This document shows positions 12,621-13,818 of a stretch of 13,818 bases of DNA, one piece after another. The notes beneath the pieces were generated by a model that saw nothing but the letters and a program-made list of their open reading frames with translations, searched no databases and was not told where the DNA came from. Each line of letters starts with the position of its first letter. Within the stretch, counting starts at the first letter, position 1. Where the stretch lies: NCBI GenBank assembly GCA_031287395.1, contig JAITTA010000301.1, forward strand, positions 1-13,818. The letters run 5' to 3'. This DNA is from Dysgonamonadaceae bacterium. GTDB lineage: Bacteria > Bacteroidota > Bacteroidia > Bacteroidales > Azobacteroidaceae. Made by a program: the position numbers and the translations under genes.

Positions 12621-13818
12621 TTGGATTCTTCAAAACTGAAAATATACAAAGCTTCTGCCGGTTCGGGTAAAACGTTTACCCTGGCGCTGGAATACATCCG
12701 CGAATTGTTGATGAAGCAATCGCGCGATGCACACCGGCATATATTGGCCGTAACTTTTACCAAAGATGCCACGGGTGAGATGAAAAACCGTATTCTTTCC
12801 GAATTGTATGGTCTGGCTTTCGATTGTCCGGATTCCGGAACGTTCGGAAAGGCCTTGTCCGAGGCTCTGAGACGATCGGGTCATCCGATGAACGATGAAG
12901 AGATCAGGGAAAAATCGAAGTTGATATTGCATTCCATCCTGCATGATTACAGTCACCTGAATATAACGACGATCGATAGCTTTTTTCAGAAAGTTTTACG
13001 GAATCTTGCCCGGGAGTTGGGGCGCGGTTCCCGGTTTAATCTGGAAATGAATACTTTAAAAGTGTTATCAGAGGCCGTTCATGCCGTTATTGAACAGGCG
13101 AATGAAGATCCTCAGCTTCTGGATTGGTTGATGGCTTATATTGAAGGGAAGCTTGACGAAGGAGGGTATTGGCGGATCGACCGGGAAATGATGGATTTCA
13201 GTCGTTGTATTTTTAATGAGTATTTTCAGGAACACGAATACATCCTTAAATCTCAATTGGAGAGTGATGCTTCGGTCTTTAAGAAAATAAAAGAGTCCCA
13301 TTCGGAAATTCAATCGGGCTGTAAAGATTTTTTTAAAAATGTTTATGAAGAAATGACGGAAGTGATGCTTCAGAATGCCCTGGAGCCTGGAGACTTCAAT
13401 CGTAACGGTGTTGTCCTGAACTTTTTAAGTAAGTTGGCATCGGGAGATTTTCAAACGGCAAATGCCGGTACGGCGACCATTAAGGATTGTTGTTCCGACG
13501 CTTCGAAATGGCCTTCGGGGAAAACGAAAAAAAAGGATACAGTTATCGCTTTGGCCGAATCCTGCTTCATGAGGTTGTTGAATACCACTTTGGATGTCTT
13601 GCGTAAATACCATACCTCCCGGATGATTACCCAAAATATCCATCAGTTGGGTTTGATTTGGGATATCACCAATGAGATTAGCCGGCAAAATGCCGAAAAT
13701 AACCGGTTCATGCTTTCCGATACTGCTCTGTTCCTCAATCGGATGATTGACGATTCGGATACTTCATTCATATATGAAAAAATAGGGGCGGAAATAAAAC
13801 ATGTGATGATCGACGAAT
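12621..13818 (+). CDS. AddA/RecB-like UvrD-family helicase (3' truncated by window end)
   Basis: The frame is open from 12621 to the end of the window, giving about 399 codons of what is normally a protein of over 1,000 residues. It opens with a superfamily 1 helicase Walker A, KIYKASAGSGKTFTL (6-20), then motif Ia (AVTFTKDATGEMKNRI), then the conserved NITTIDSFFQKVLRNLARELG. The window ends inside Walker B (HVMIDE). This is the N-terminal arrangement of the AddA/RecB helicases that unwind and resect broken DNA ends for RecA-dependent repair; a C-terminal nuclease domain and an AddB-like partner gene would be expected beyond the window. There is no ATG upstream of Walker A in this frame. The likely start is the TTG at 12621, one base after the transporter stop codon, which suggests translational coupling. 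A CTG at 12636 is a weaker alternative. Confidence 0.88.
   Translation, partial: MDSSKLKIYKASAGSGKTFTLALEYIRELLMKQSRDAHRHILAVTFTKDATGEMKNRILSELYGLAFDCPDSGTFGKALSEALRRSGHPMNDEEIREKSKLILHSILHDYSHLNITTIDSFFQKVLRNLARELGRGSRFNLEMNTLKVLSEAVHAVIEQANEDPQLLDWLMAYIEGKLDEGGYWRIDREMMDFSRCIFNEYFQEHEYILKSQLESDASVFKKIKESHSEIQSGCKDFFKNVYEEMTEVMLQNALEPGDFNRNGVVLNFLSKLASGDFQTANAGTATIKDCCSDASKWPSGKTKKKDTVIALAESCFMRLLNTTLDVLRKYHTSRMITQNIHQLGLIWDITNEISRQNAENNRFMLSDTALFLNRMIDDSDTSFIYEKIGAEIKHVMIDE

Overview
The window looks like a piece of a Bacteroidales chromosome, probably gut-associated; the genus cannot be fixed from sequence alone. The signs are Bacteroidetes-type promoters (TTTG, 19-20 bp, TAnnTTTG) in place of Shine-Dalgarno-led starts, a BlaI/M56 pair of the Bacteroidetes type, folP overlapping the diadenylate cyclase gene cdaA, a FucP-family sugar transporter with the GFANDITNPMV signature, and short tandem repeats rich in TAA between genes.

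Layout. 1-3062 (+): the 3' end of phoU, an 8-bp tandem repeat array, then an OmpR/PhoB-type response regulator and a PhoR-like histidine kinase joined by a 4-bp ATGA overlap. This is a plausible phosphate-sensing cassette. 3081-3914 (-): a secreted endonuclease/exonuclease/phosphatase-family hydrolase. 3915-4099: a divergent control region with a 22-bp repeat and a well-formed promoter. 4100-6175 (+): a secreted two-domain protein, a BNR_4-type beta-propeller fused to a GH16 glycoside hydrolase with an intact active site. 6176-6354: a convergent intergenic region with a bidirectional hairpin terminator. 6355-7943 (-): a BlaI-type repressor and a BlaR1-like M56 membrane metallopeptidase carrying a C-terminal DUF1573 domain, preceded by a promoter with two tandem 17-bp operators. 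8034-8222 (-): a truncated remnant of an AAA+ ATPase. 8274-9885 (-): folP and cdaA, overlapping by 11 bp, from a clear promoter. 9997-13818 (+): murF, a FucP-family MFS transporter, and the N-terminal part of an AddA/RecB-like UvrD-family helicase that runs off the end.

Most of the window is housekeeping or regulatory. Nothing in it amounts to a clearly new defence or mobile system. The points most worth a second look are the propeller-GH16 fusion, the M56-DUF1573 receptor with its compact double operator, and the short-period intergenic repeat arrays. ATG starts were chosen over upstream TTG starts for the GH16 protein, murF and the transporter, and an internal ATG over the upstream one for BlaI, because the longer forms run into promoter elements or add unconserved residues.
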